NCBI GenBank assembly: GCA_016712035.1
Contig: JADJRT010000001.1
Coordinates: 620,001-684,000 of the forward strand
Origin: Flammeovirgaceae bacterium
GTDB taxonomy: Bacteria > Bacteroidota > Bacteroidia > Cytophagales > Cyclobacteriaceae
Direction: 5' to 3'
DNA length: 64,000 nucleotides
Each line of letters starts with the position of its first letter. Position 1 is the stretch's first letter. The notes beneath the pieces are model-generated. The model was not told the DNA's origin. It ran no database searches and saw nothing but the letters and a program-made list of their open reading frames with translations. This document shows, one piece after another, positions 1-9,950 of this stretch. Made by a program: the position numbers and the translations under genes.

Positions 1-2
1 TT

Positions 3-311
3 TCAAACCGTACCCTTTCTGTATATCGAAATCATACTGTATTTATCGAGCCAAGCAAAAACCCTTTCAATACGGTCATTAAGTATACAGCTAGCCCATT
101 GCTGAGCGGTTATATTCATCCAACCAATTTGGCCAAAATCAAAAACTCAGTTTCACTGCAAGTGAGTAACATAGGGCAGGGTCGCGCCATTTTATTTGTT
201 GATGATCCGGCCTTTAGAGGTTATTGGAATGGCACCAACAAATTATTCTTTAATGCGCTGTTCTTCGGTTCGCACATTAGTGCTCCACGCTTTGAAGCTG
301 CGGAGGAATAG
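3..311 (+). CDS. M14-type zinc carboxypeptidase, C-terminal end (partial)
   Basis: The frame is open from the window edge and closes at a TAG, so only about the last 102 residues are present. The tail carries LFVDDPAFRGYWNGTNKLFF followed by NALFFGS. This is the ending I know from large Bacteroidota M14-family secreted zinc carboxypeptidases, whose C-terminal domain resembles a glutamine amidotransferase fold. None of the zinc ligands or the catalytic glutamate lie in this part, so activity cannot be judged. A Met inside the fragment (position 99) is not a true start because coding continues upstream. The family call rests on tail similarity remembered, not on a search. Confidence 0.7.
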   Translation, partial: SNRTLSVYRNHTVFIEPSKNPFNTVIKYTASPLLSGYIHPTNLAKIKNSVSLQVSNIGQGRAILFVDDPAFRGYWNGTNKLFFNALFFGSHISAPRFEAAEE

Positions 312-336
312 ACGAAGAGAATATTACAATTGAGAT

Positions 337-374
337 AGGAGTTTGGGTGAAGCGATCCGGACTCCTTTTATTTT
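337..374 (+). terminator. Intrinsic terminator after the carboxypeptidase gene
   Basis: A 10-bp stem, AGGAGTTTGG (337-346) with CCGGACTCCT (357-366) including two G-U pairs, encloses a 10-nt loop and is followed by TTTATTTT. It lies between two convergent genes and overlaps the last bases of the DinB-like gene on the other strand. Confidence 0.65.
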
Positions 375-961
375 CTTATAGTACCCGTTAACACATTCAC
401 TTTGTCAGAGAATGGATTCCCCGAAGCTCTGCGCATAGAAACAATTTGTCCTACGTGCCAGAGGCAGTCGGCTATGGGTCCGTTTAATTGATTCCAGAAA
501 GCGTATTCTGTCTTTTGCTCACCCGAACCAAAAATCATACTGTAGCTTTCAAGTTGAGTATCGGTACTTGCCCGAAAGCGATCACTTATAGTTTTTAGAT
601 TCATTAACGTCTGCGTTTTCATTTCTTCAAATGAAATTTTTGAGTTCTGTTTCCGTAGGGTTGGTGTATGCGTAGTTGTATTCAATAGGGTAATGGACAT
701 GCCATGAATATGCTCAATAGTTTCGAGGCAGGTTCGCGCATCGGCACCAGGCTTATACGAAAGATCTTCAGATCGTAATCCTTCGGTGGCCCAGTAAAAG
801 CGAAACCCAAGTCCATCGATCATGCGAGAAGCAACTCCGCCAGCACTAATTTTTTCAGGCGCTGAAGGTATCTCATAGTAGGGAATTTGTCCATGGACCG
901 GGCTTGATGTAATTCCGATATATAGAAGTATGACAGCTGCTATTTTGTGTTTTGAATTCAT
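368..961 (-). CDS. Exported DinB-like (DinB/YfiT superfamily) protein
   Basis: A 197-residue protein with a signal peptide (hydrophobic AAVILLYIGITSS, cleavage likely after VHGQ). The mature part looks like the DinB four-helix bundle, a family of metal-binding proteins often linked to thiol-dependent transferases. Candidate metal-binding histidines are in EHIHGMS and in CLWHVGQIVSMRR near the C-terminus. Bacteroidota carry many such exported DinB relatives of unknown substrate. It stands alone: the next gene on this strand starts about 90 bp upstream and the neighbour on the other side converges. Function beyond the fold is not inferred. Confidence 0.75.
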   Translation of the reverse strand: MNSKHKIAAVILLYIGITSSPVHGQIPYYEIPSAPEKISAGGVASRMIDGLGFRFYWATEGLRSEDLSYKPGADARTCLETIEHIHGMSITLLNTTTHTPTLRKQNSKISFEEMKTQTLMNLKTISDRFRASTDTQLESYSMIFGSGEQKTEYAFWNQLNGPIADCLWHVGQIVSMRRASGNPFSDKVNVLTGTIRK

Positions 962-1050
962 AGGATGTATTTATTTGAAAGTTATCTTTTCACGAAGCTA
1001 ATGTAAACCTCATTCAGTATAGCTTATAATCTAGTTTATGGTTTATCAGT

Positions 1051-1860
1051 CTATATGAGTGGATTTAAAGCGGAAGCGGCTTCTAATCCAATCTCTTGAC
1101 CTTGCAGCCAACGCTGTCGGTCTTTCTCCTGCCACTCGTTAATAGGTTCTGAAATTTTTGCGCCATCCTCATAATAAATGATGGTCATTACTTCGCGCAT
1201 AATTTTAGAAGAATTACCCGGTGCTTTGTGCAAAATAAGTCCGGCATGAAAGGTGGCATCTCCGGCTTGCATTTGATCAGGCATAAACACAGGGTATCCT
1301 TTTTCTGTTACATGCTCATCTAACTCTTTTTCAGATTCATCGGAGATTTCAAGATTTTTTACCAATCCATCCTTATGGGAGCCGCCAGCAAAAGTTAGCA
1401 TGCCCATATCGGTCGTAATATCTATCAAGGGCATCCACAGGGTAATAGTACTCTTTGTTTCCAATGGCCAATAGTATTGATCTTGATGCCACGGTGTAAA
1501 TCCGCCACCGGGTTCTTTAAAAAGCGCCTGATCGTGATAAAGACGTACCCGATTAACCCCCATGAGTTGTGCCGCTACTGAAGCAAACTTCTTAGCCAAT
1601 GTAAATTCTTTGACCTTCGCGTCTGCTTCCCATAAGTTCATGGTTTGTAGAAATGCTTTGCCATAAGTATCCCGGTCTTCCATCTTTCGCGACTCAGGAT
1701 TAAGCTTTTTCACTGCATCCAGAATCCATGGCCGGTAATGGGCAATCTCGTCTTGAGTGGCCAAATTTCTAATGAGCGCATAGCCCTTCTGTTGGTATGC
1801 TGAGATCAGGTCATGATTTATATTGAAGCGATCCTTTAATGTATCCATACTTGAAATCAA
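1051..1860 (-). CDS. Phytanoyl-CoA dioxygenase (PhyH) family protein
   Basis: A 269-residue cytoplasmic protein of the PhyH family, Fe(II)/2-oxoglutarate-dependent oxygenases. The iron-binding HxD is visible as PWHQDQYYW (His125, Asp127), with the distal histidine in GDATFHAGLILHKAPGN (His205 or His211). Length and spacing fit the family. Met5 (position 1848) is an equally good start, since the first four residues add nothing recognisable. It is divergently placed (158 bp) from the ATP-grasp pair, which suggests but does not show a shared role, for example oxidising an amino-acid or peptide product. The substrate is unknown. Confidence 0.85.
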   Translation of the reverse strand: MISSMDTLKDRFNINHDLISAYQQKGYALIRNLATQDEIAHYRPWILDAVKKLNPESRKMEDRDTYGKAFLQTMNLWEADAKVKEFTLAKKFASVAAQLMGVNRVRLYHDQALFKEPGGGFTPWHQDQYYWPLETKSTITLWMPLIDITTDMGMLTFAGGSHKDGLVKNLEISDESEKELDEHVTEKGYPVFMPDQMQAGDATFHAGLILHKAPGNSSKIMREVMTIIYYEDGAKISEPINEWQEKDRQRWLQGQEIGLEAASALNPLI

Positions 1861-2018
1861 TTGATTTATTGAAGTTATAAGTTACTTGGATCTAAATCAA
1901 AGCAATGAACCTTGATTAAAAATATTAAGATATAGTTATGATAAGACTAATAATTAGTGACATTTGTATTACCTATGGCAAATAGAGTTTACTTGACACC
2001 AACTTTGGCTGGTTTGTA

Positions 2019-3173
2019 ATGGATTTTCTTACCCATACAGCCTCCTACAAGGTCTGGATTTTTGCTCCTTATTTGGAGACGGATGATCCTACCTTGAAAT
2101 TTTATTACGACTACACCCAAAGTATAGCCGAATACACTAAAGTGTTCGCGGATATCAATTGCGAATGGGAATGGGTAAACGTTACTATCAATAACATTGC
2201 TGAGGCTATTGCTAAAGTGCAGAACTACTCAGCCAAGCGCAGTATTGTGCTTAATCTATGCGATGGAGACGAAATAAATGATGTTCCGGGCGTCTCAGTA
2301 ATTCATGCATTGGACGAGAACCAGATTACCTATACCGGATCGGATTCTTACTTCTATGATATAACCACTTCAAAAATTACGATGAAGGAAGCTTTTGGTA
2401 AAGCAGGAGTTTCCATGCCCAGCTGGCAAAAGTTAAATGGTCATATCGATCCCGATCTATTTAAGAAGGTAGGGAAACCGCTTATTGTTAAGCCTGCAGT
2501 TTCGGCCGGAAGTATGGGCATTAGCATTAAGAATGTAGTTAATGGCAAGCGTGAATTAAAGACTGTGTTATCCAATCTTCATGGTGGATTCAAAGGCTGG
2601 AATCTGGATGGTGCCGGTCTGCTGGCCGAACAATTTATTATTGGTCGTGAGTTTACAACCTTATTGGTAGGCTCCCATCATCAACCTGAGCAGATCAAAT
2701 TTTATCAGCCAATAGAACGTGTGTTTCATAAAGGGTTACCCGAAAAAGAGCAATTTCTTTCATTCGAACGGCTATGGGAGGCCTACGAAGATGAAGCTCC
2801 GCCACCTGATAATGGATTTTTATATGAATACGCACCCGTAATATCGTGCGAATTAGTTCAGGAATTAAAGGAGCTTAGTATTGATGCCTTCAAAGCCGTA
2901 AAGGGAATGGGCTATGCGCGGTTAGACTTTCGGTTAGATAAAAAAACGGGAAAACTTTTCGTGTTGGAAATCAATGCCCAATGTGGATTGAGTGATGATG
3001 AAAACTATACCTCTATTGGCGCAATTCTGCGCATGAGTGATAAGACATTTACCGATTTAATTGTAGAAGTGCTGGATGATGCCTTACTTCGTAAAGCACC
3101 TGTAATAAATGAAATCCCGATCCGCAAAGTGGCAAAGAGATCAACCCCGGCACTCCCTCGCTTGCGCGGATAA
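2019..3173 (+). CDS. ATP-grasp ligase related to D-Ala-D-Ala ligases
   Basis: A 384-residue protein with the layout of the D-alanine--D-alanine ligase branch of ATP-grasp enzymes. The ATP-binding lysine loop is seen in KPLIVKPAVSAGSMGISIKN (about residues 153-172), a small grasp segment in LLAEQFIIGREFTTLLVG, and the magnesium-binding strand in GYARLDFRLDKKTG and FVLEINAQCGL. The usual Ddl ending (LExNxxPG) is changed to EINAQCGLSDDENYTS, so this is probably not a cell-wall Ddl but a ligase for another carboxylate and amine. The next gene, 21 bp downstream, is a paralog with an added SET domain; the two are likely cotranscribed and may act as a pair. Confidence 0.85.
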   Translation: MDFLTHTASYKVWIFAPYLETDDPTLKFYYDYTQSIAEYTKVFADINCEWEWVNVTINNIAEAIAKVQNYSAKRSIVLNLCDGDEINDVPGVSVIHALDENQITYTGSDSYFYDITTSKITMKEAFGKAGVSMPSWQKLNGHIDPDLFKKVGKPLIVKPAVSAGSMGISIKNVVNGKRELKTVLSNLHGGFKGWNLDGAGLLAEQFIIGREFTTLLVGSHHQPEQIKFYQPIERVFHKGLPEKEQFLSFERLWEAYEDEAPPPDNGFLYEYAPVISCELVQELKELSIDAFKAVKGMGYARLDFRLDKKTGKLFVLEINAQCGLSDDENYTSIGAILRMSDKTFTDLIVEVLDDALLRKAPVINEIPIRKVAKRSTPALPRLRG

Positions 3174-3194
3174 CCACTAACAAAACAGTATCAC

Positions 3195-4631
3195 ATGAAA
3201 GTTTGTGTTCTGCAACCGGATTACAGCACTACGGATGTCGATTATAAACATTACGACCCGGCTCGCAATCTTGCGCCCTTATTGCCCAACGATCAGGTAG
3301 ATCATGTGCTTTTAAATAAGCTTACAACATATAAACAGCTTAAAGATCTCCGAAAATCCAAGTACGATATTTTCATAAACCTGTGCGAAGGGTATTTGGA
3401 TTGGTCTGTGCCTTCTATCGATGTGATCAACACGTTAGACGCACTCAACCTTCCCTATACAGGGCCTAATTCTATCTTATATGATCCACCAAAGCCCTTG
3501 ATGAAGTATGTGGCCTATTGTGGTGGTGTTAATACTCCAAACTTTGCTGAAGTTGCCAATACTACAAACCTGATTGAAAAAGTCAAGCACCTAACGTATC
3601 CGCTATTCGTGAAGCCAGCCAAAGCGGGCGACAGTCTTGGCGTTGATGATAAGTCGCTTGTAAAAGATCATGCTGAGTTAACAAGCAAAATTGAAAGCCT
3701 GCAAAACGATGGCTATGAAGACATCTTAGTTGAAGAGTACATTGCCGGGCAAGAGTTTACCGTGTTGGTAGCGGCCAATCCAAAACCTAAACGGGGGTGT
3801 ACAACTTTTAAACCCGTGGAGTATCAATTTCCAAAAGGGTATAAGTTTAAAACCTACGCACTTAAAACTTCCGAACTACATACTGATGTTAATAAACCCT
3901 GCAATGATCAGGGATTGGAAGCAAAGTTAAGATCAGCAGCAGAGAAAATCTTTAATGGTTTCTCCGGAGTGGGTTATGCACGGCTGGATTTCAGAGTAAA
4001 TGAAAAACAAGAAGTTTATTTTTTGGAAATAAACTTTACGTGTTCCGTTTTTTATGAAGATGGATATGAAGGTTCGGCCGATTACATTCTAAAATTTGAT
4101 CCGATTGGAAAATCAGGATTCCTAAAACACATTATTGCCGAAGGGGTTGCCCGGCATGCAACCAAACAACGAAAATATCGGGTAAACGGAAACGCGATCA
4201 ATGGCTACGGTATAATTGCTCAAACAGCGTTGACTAAAGGCGAGGTAATTTTTAAGATTGAAGAATCAGCTCAACGAATTGTTACCAAACGTTATGTGGA
4301 AACCAACTGGACGCCTGAACAGATCGAGGAGTTCAGGCACTATGCTTATCCTATTTCGGATGAGGTTTATATTCTGTGGGATCAAAAACCACAAAACTGG
4401 GCACCTCAAAATCATAGCTGCGACCCAAATACAGTTTACGATGGATTAAACTTGATTGCGCTTCGCAATATTAATCGCGATGAAGAATTAACGCTCGACT
4501 ATGCAGATTTGCTAGACGATACTATTCAGTCTTTTGCATGCACCTGCGGCCATACTAACTGTCGCAAAGTTGTTTCTGGTAGAACGGATAACTCCGTTAC
4601 CCAACGCGAGAAATTTTCGTTGAACACCTAG
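3195..4631 (+). CDS. ATP-grasp ligase fused to a SET-domain methyltransferase
   Basis: A 478-residue two-domain protein. Residues 1 to about 310 repeat the ATP-grasp fold of the preceding gene (YPLFVKPAKAGDSLGV for the lysine loop, VGYARLDFRVNEKQEV and YFLEINFTCSVF for the metal site). Residues about 325-465 form a SET domain: GYGIIAQTAL at the start, NHSCDPN in the cofactor pseudoknot, ELTLDYAD with the catalytic-type tyrosine, and a post-SET zinc motif CTCGHTNC. SET enzymes transfer methyl groups from S-adenosylmethionine to protein lysines. The sequence does not show what is methylated here. The break between domains is clean and in frame, so the fusion looks genuine. It follows its ATP-grasp paralog by 21 bp. 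Confidence 0.85.
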   Translation: MKVCVLQPDYSTTDVDYKHYDPARNLAPLLPNDQVDHVLLNKLTTYKQLKDLRKSKYDIFINLCEGYLDWSVPSIDVINTLDALNLPYTGPNSILYDPPKPLMKYVAYCGGVNTPNFAEVANTTNLIEKVKHLTYPLFVKPAKAGDSLGVDDKSLVKDHAELTSKIESLQNDGYEDILVEEYIAGQEFTVLVAANPKPKRGCTTFKPVEYQFPKGYKFKTYALKTSELHTDVNKPCNDQGLEAKLRSAAEKIFNGFSGVGYARLDFRVNEKQEVYFLEINFTCSVFYEDGYEGSADYILKFDPIGKSGFLKHIIAEGVARHATKQRKYRVNGNAINGYGIIAQTALTKGEVIFKIEESAQRIVTKRYVETNWTPEQIEEFRHYAYPISDEVYILWDQKPQNWAPQNHSCDPNTVYDGLNLIALRNINRDEELTLDYADLLDDTIQSFACTCGHTNCRKVVSGRTDNSVTQREKFSLNT

Positions 4632-4786
4632 CGAGCCATAATAAAAGCCTTCCCCATCGAACAGACTTCAATAATCCGCTAGCGTAATTGCTCATTAAAC
4701 TTTGATCAAAAAAGTTTAACTTACTTTCCATTGTAAAGATAAGTTCCGTTGAGCTGTTCTTAACATAGCAATTAAAAATTAACCAG

Positions 4787-7508
4787 TTGAAATCCCGGGC
4801 TCTGCTTATTGGCTTTGCACTCATTCTAACGACCTTGTTAGTGAGTTATCTCTATTGGCCATCCGACAAAATTGATTACAACACACAGGTAAAGCCCATC
4901 TTCAATAAAAAGTGCATTGCCTGCCATGGCGGGGTAAAACAAAAAGCAGGCTTTAGTTTGCTCTTCCGGGAAGAAGCACTTGGTAATACAGAATCGGGCC
5001 GGCCTGCAATTATTCCCGGCAACCCAGATGAAAGTGAGTTGATCCGAAGAATTACAGAAACTGACCCAGAGGAAAGGATGCCATATAAACATGAACCGCT
5101 TTCGAAAGGTGAGATTGAAATCCTAACGCAATGGATAAAACAAGGTGCCGAGTGGGGTGAACATTGGGCTTACCTTTCCGTGAAGGATGAACCGGTTCCT
5201 GGAATTACAAATCAATGGATAAGAAATGACATCGATAATTTCATCCTAAATAAACTACAAGCGGAAAAAATACAGCCATCTTCACAGGCAGATAAGCCCA
5301 CCTTGGTAAGAAGGGTAAGTCTTGACCTTACAGGCTTGCCACCAGAGAAATCTGTTGCAAGCAAATTTTTAAACGATACATCGGATCTGGCTTATGAAAA
5401 TCTGGTGAACGAATTACTTGCTTCTCCAACCTATGGCGAACGGTGGACATCTTTATGGATGGATCTTGCGCGGTATGCCGATACCCGGGGTTATGAAGCC
5501 GATAGAAGCCGAACGATCTGGAAATACAGGGATTGGTTGATCAAAGCGTTCAATGATGATAAGCCTTACAACGAATTTTTGGAAGAACAAATGGCTGGCG
5601 ATTTGATGCCGAATCCAGATGACGCCAAGTACATAGCTACGGCCTTTCATCGCAACACCATGACTAACGATGAAGGAGGAACGGAAAATGAAGAATTCAG
5701 AACGGCTGCTGTGCTTGATCGGGTTAACACAACCTGGAGCGCCTTAATGGGGACTACGTTTAATTGTGTGCAATGTCATAGCCATCCTTACGACCCGTTT
5801 AAACACGAGGAATATTATAAATTCGTAGCTTTTTTTAACAACACCCGAGATGAAGATACGCAAGCGGAGTATCCAGTGCTTCGTCAGTATAGCGGTACCG
5901 ATAGCCTTAAGCTACTTCAGGTAAAGGATTGGTTGACAAAAAATATCTCACCCGAAAAGGGTAACGAGTATTATACCTTTCTAAAAACATGGCAGCCTAC
6001 AATTAATTCTTTATTGTGCGATGAGTTCAAAAACGCAGCATTAATCAGTAGTTGGCATGCCGGCCTACGCAATCAGGGAAGTTGTCGTCTGCAAAATGTT
6101 ACCCTTGACAATAGGAACCAGTTGATGGTTCGCTACACCAGCCAATACGAAGGTGGACAATGGTCTATTTACCTCGACAGCCTTAACGGCCGATTACTTA
6201 AAACCATTCCTATATCAAACACAAAGAATGAATGGAAAATTTTAACAACTGATCTTCCTCTTGTTTCGGGTACACGCAATCTCTATTTCAAATATTATAA
6301 TCCATCCATTAAATCACTTGACGAAACCGGAGTTATGTTTGAGTGGTTTCAATTTGGCCAAAACTTTCCCGGTAAAGGAAAAACTGATTTCGATGTTGCT
6401 TACAAAAATTTCAATGAATTGATGTACAGCAAGGTTGAAGCAACGCCTATCCTCATTGAAAATAATCAAGAGCAACTTCGGGCTACGCACGTGTTTGAAA
6501 GGGGCAACGGGTTGGTCAAAGGTGACGAGGTAACTCCAGAAGTACCGCAGATCATGAACCCGATGGACATCAGCGCACCCAAGAACAGACTTGGTTTAGC
6601 TATGTGGCTTACCGATAAAAAAAAATCCACTGGTTGCCCGCACCATGGTGAACCGATTGTGGGAACAATTATTTGGATTTGGGTTAGTAGAGACTCTTGA
6701 AGATTTTGGAACGCAGGGAATTGCTCCTACACACAAAGAATTACTTGATCATTTGTCATGGCAATTCATGAATGATTTTGATTGGAGCCTGAAAAAGTTG
6801 TTGAAAGAAATGGTGATGTCGGCCACGTATCGCCAGGATTCAAAAACAAATGATGAATTAATCCGAAAGGATCCAGAGAATAAATTGTATGCTCGCGGTC
6901 CCCGCATCCGATTATCAGCCGAACAGCTCCGCGATCAGGCATTGGTTGTCAGTAACCTGATCAGTAAAAAAATGTATGGCAAAAGCGTTATGCCGTACCA
7001 ACCGGATGGAATCTGGCGCTCACCCTACAATGGCGACAAATGGATGATGAGTAAGGGCGAAGATCAAAACCGGAGGGCACTGTACACCTACTGGAAACGA
7101 ACGGCTCCTTATCCTTCGATGCTTACCTTTGACGGTGGTGCACGGGAAGTTTGTGTTACCCAAAGAATAAGAACCAATACTCCACTCCAAGCGCTAACCA
7201 CATTGAATGACTCAACGTATTTTGTTATGGCCCAGAGTTTCGCTTTCCAAATGCAGTTGTTGGAATTCAATGACGTTAAGAAACAAATTCAAAAAGGATA
7301 TGAGTCAATGCTGTTTAAGCCGATTTCAGATAACCGATTAAATGCCTTGGTTGAGCTCTACTCAAAGTCGATGATCACATTTGCTAAAGACAAAAAAGCA
7401 GCTCATGAAATTGTTGGTGAAGGCAGAACGGCCACACCCGAAACCGCTGCGCTGGTTGTAGTGGCCAATGCCATGTTGAATCTAGATGAATGGGTAAATA
7501 AAAATTGA
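4787..7508 (+). CDS. Planctomycete-type cytochrome c / DUF1549-DUF1553 (PSD1) protein, frameshifted
   Basis: Membrane-anchored protein starting at a TTG (4787) with an N-terminal hydrophobic segment. Next come a heme-binding CIACHG in a PSCyt1 cytochrome domain (about residues 30-110), DUF1549, a jelly-roll-like insert (about 420-530) and DUF1553 at the end. The reading frame breaks in a run of nine A at 6617-6625. With eight A it reads straight on as MWLTDKKNPLVARTMVNRLW, the normal start of DUF1553, and ends at 7508. The corrected length, about 906 residues, suits the family. These proteins accompany DUF1501 partners, here the next gene, 7 bp downstream. They are associated with breakdown of complex carbohydrates, but the reaction is not established. 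Confidence 0.85.
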
Positions 7509-7515
7509 AACTAGT

Positions 7516-9024
7516 ATGACCCAAAAAGCAAAACATATTCAACAACTGGTTAAAGAGGCAAAACAATTAATTCTGCAACATCATACTCGCAGAAATTTTT
7601 TAAAAGAAAGTGCCATGGGGTTAGGAGCACTTGCACTTGGTTCGTTGTTTCCGGGATGTTCGAGCAACTCTTCCGGGGCTGCAAATAATTTTTTCGATGC
7701 CACCAATCCCTTGGCGCCTAAGCCACCGATGTTTCCTGGCAAGGCACGTTCAGTAATTTATATTCACATGGCAGGCGCGCCATCCCAGTTGGAGTTGTTC
7801 AGTTATAAACCAGAACTATCTAAGCTAGACGGGCAAGATTGTCCGCCTTCTTTACTAGAAGGAAAAAAATTCGCATTCATCCGTGGGGTGCCCAAAATGT
7901 TGGGGCCGCAAGCAAACTTCAAACAGCATGGTAAAAGTGGATTGTGGCTGTCTGAAAATCTTCCTCACCTTTCGACAGTGGTCGATGATATTGCTATTCT
8001 GAACGCGGTAACAACCGATCAATTTAATCACGCACCAGCACAATTATTAATGCATACGGGCACTGCTCGGTTAGGCAGGCCGAGTATGGGCTCGTGGATT
8101 ACGTATGGATTAGGCACTGAAAATAAAAATCTTCCGGGATTTGTTGTGCTTACCTCGGGGGGCAATAATCCAGATGCGGGAAAGAGTGTGTGGGGCAGCG
8201 GATTTCTTCCAAGTGTTTATCAAGGTGTGCAATGCCGCAGCGAAGGCGATCCGGTTTTATTCATCAAAGACCCGGAAGGGATGAATCGCGACATCCGTAA
8301 AGCGTCTATTGACGCCATCAATAAAATAAATCAAGAGCAATACGAGGAGTATAAAGATCCGGAGATTCTATCGCGCATAGCGCAATATGAGATGGCCTAT
8401 AAAATGCAAATCTCGGTACCGGAAGTCATGAACATCAATGATGAGCCAGATTATATTCATGAGATGTATGGAACTAAACCGGGAGAGGCAAGTTTCGCAA
8501 ACAACATTTTACTGGCGCGCAAGCTTGTGGAAAAAGGTGTGCGCTTCGTTCAGCTTTTTGATTGGGGTTGGGATGCGCATGGCGACTCGGCTGGTAATGC
8601 AGTAGATATTGGTTTGGTTAACAAATGCCGCATAGTGGATAAGCCTATTACCGCATTGATTCTTGATTTAAAGCAACGCGGATTACTCGATGATACACTC
8701 GTAATCTGGGGTTCAGAATTTGGACGAACACCCATGCAAGAAAATCGCGAGGGCAAGAAGATGCCATTCAAAGGCAGAGATCATCACGCTGAGGCTTTTA
8801 GTATGTGGATGGCAGGAGGCGGAATTAAGGGTGGCACATCGTATGGCGAAACAGACGAGATTGGGTATAGCACCGTGAGAGGGAAAGTAGATGCGTTCGA
8901 CATTCAGGCAACCATCTTAAATCAATTGGGCTTTGATCACGAAAAGTTCACATACGAATCGCAAGGCCGGCCTTTCAGATTGACTGATGTGAGCGGAAAA
9001 GTTATTCATCAAATCATATCTTAA
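7516..9024 (+). CDS. DUF1501 family protein (sulfatase-like), Tat-exported
   Basis: A 502-residue protein with a twin-arginine signal (TRRNFLKESAMGLGALALG) followed by a cysteine in LFPGCSSNSS that could be lipidated. The body is DUF1501, an alkaline-phosphatase/sulfatase-like fold: MAGAPSQLELF near the start, FDWGWDAHGDSAGN, IWGSEFGRTP and GRDHHAEAFSMWMAGGG toward the end are the family's conserved blocks with likely metal ligands (Asp, His). DUF1501 and DUF1549/1553 proteins come as a pair in planctomycetes, verrucomicrobia and some Bacteroidota; here the pair is adjacent and complete. Its stop overlaps the next start (TAATG), so translation is probably coupled. Confidence 0.9.
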   Translation: MTQKAKHIQQLVKEAKQLILQHHTRRNFLKESAMGLGALALGSLFPGCSSNSSGAANNFFDATNPLAPKPPMFPGKARSVIYIHMAGAPSQLELFSYKPELSKLDGQDCPPSLLEGKKFAFIRGVPKMLGPQANFKQHGKSGLWLSENLPHLSTVVDDIAILNAVTTDQFNHAPAQLLMHTGTARLGRPSMGSWITYGLGTENKNLPGFVVLTSGGNNPDAGKSVWGSGFLPSVYQGVQCRSEGDPVLFIKDPEGMNRDIRKASIDAINKINQEQYEEYKDPEILSRIAQYEMAYKMQISVPEVMNINDEPDYIHEMYGTKPGEASFANNILLARKLVEKGVRFVQLFDWGWDAHGDSAGNAVDIGLVNKCRIVDKPITALILDLKQRGLLDDTLVIWGSEFGRTPMQENREGKKMPFKGRDHHAEAFSMWMAGGGIKGGTSYGETDEIGYSTVRGKVDAFDIQATILNQLGFDHEKFTYESQGRPFRLTDVSGKVIHQIIS

Positions 9025-9941
9025 TGTCTATCAATCGCAGACAATTCATTACCTCCTCGGCTGCTGCCGGAACCGGACTATTTCTATCATCATTAAAAAC
9101 TTTTGCCAAGCCAATTATGCAACCATCACAAGCAGGTTATTCTTTATTAATCTTCGCTACTAACTGGGGCTTCTCTGGTTCTACCGATGAATTTTGTAGT
9201 AAAGCAAAAGCCGAAGGGTATGATGGTATTGAGGTTTGGTGGCCGGGCAACAACATTGAACGAACAGCACTCTTCGAGGCCTTAAAAAAATATAATTTAA
9301 AAGTTGGGTTTCTTTGCGGCAGTGGTGAAAAGGATTTTGTAAAGCACGAAAAAGAATTTCAACAAGCGGTGACTGAAGCTGCCAAAGCCAAACCCGTTTA
9401 TATTAATTGTCACTCCGGAAAAGATTACTTTACAGTGGATCAAAAAGAAAAATTAATCAGCCATACGCTTAGTGTATCTGCACAAAGTGAAGTACCCATT
9501 TATCATGAAACGCATCGCGGCCGAGCATTGTATTCGGCACCTGTTACTGCTGAGTTAATGAAAAAAATACCGAACCTTAAGCTTACGCTGGATATTTCTC
9601 ATTGGTGCAATGTGCACGAATCTTATTTAGGCGATCAGGAAGAGACGGTTTCACTCGCGTTAGAAAGAACCGATCACATTCATGCCCGCATCGGTCACCC
9701 CGAAGGGCCGCAGGTAAGCGACCCGCGCGCACCCGAATGGAAGCAAGCGGTTGAAACTCATTTAGCCTGGTGGGATAAAGTTGTGGAATTAAAAAAGAAA
9801 ACGGGCAAGCAAATGACCTTCCTTACAGAATTTGGCCCACCCGATTATATGCCAACATTGCCTTACACGAGACAAGCAGTAGCCAATCAATGGGATATTA
9901 ATGTTCACATGATGGAAATTCTTCGCAAACGATATGTGTAA
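9024..9941 (+). CDS. Tat-exported sugar phosphate isomerase/epimerase-like TIM barrel
   Basis: A 305-residue protein with a Tat signal (INRRQFITSSAAAGTGLFL) and an AP endonuclease family 2 type TIM barrel, as in xylose isomerase-like epimerases. Expected metal ligands appear in succession: IEVWWPG (Glu), YHETHRGRA (Glu), LTLDISHWC (Asp, His), DHIHARIGHPEG (His) and FLTEFGPPDY (Glu). Such proteins isomerise or epimerise sugars or ketoacids; being exported, this one acts in the periplasm. It overlaps the DUF1501 stop codon by one base and so belongs to the same operon. The substrate cannot be read from the sequence. Confidence 0.85.
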   Translation: MSINRRQFITSSAAAGTGLFLSSLKTFAKPIMQPSQAGYSLLIFATNWGFSGSTDEFCSKAKAEGYDGIEVWWPGNNIERTALFEALKKYNLKVGFLCGSGEKDFVKHEKEFQQAVTEAAKAKPVYINCHSGKDYFTVDQKEKLISHTLSVSAQSEVPIYHETHRGRALYSAPVTAELMKKIPNLKLTLDISHWCNVHESYLGDQEETVSLALERTDHIHARIGHPEGPQVSDPRAPEWKQAVETHLAWWDKVVELKKKTGKQMTFLTEFGPPDYMPTLPYTRQAVANQWDINVHMMEILRKRYV

Positions 9942-9950
9942 TTAAGGAGA

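Noticed and set aside
4597..4824. 75-residue minus-strand frame between the SET fusion and the cytochrome gene
   Set aside because: No motif, overlaps both neighbours, unusual composition.
6600..6660. Programmed ribosomal frameshift at the A9 run of the DUF1553 gene
   Set aside because: A-runs can be slippery, but similar breaks occur in many unrelated genes here, so error explains all of them with one cause.
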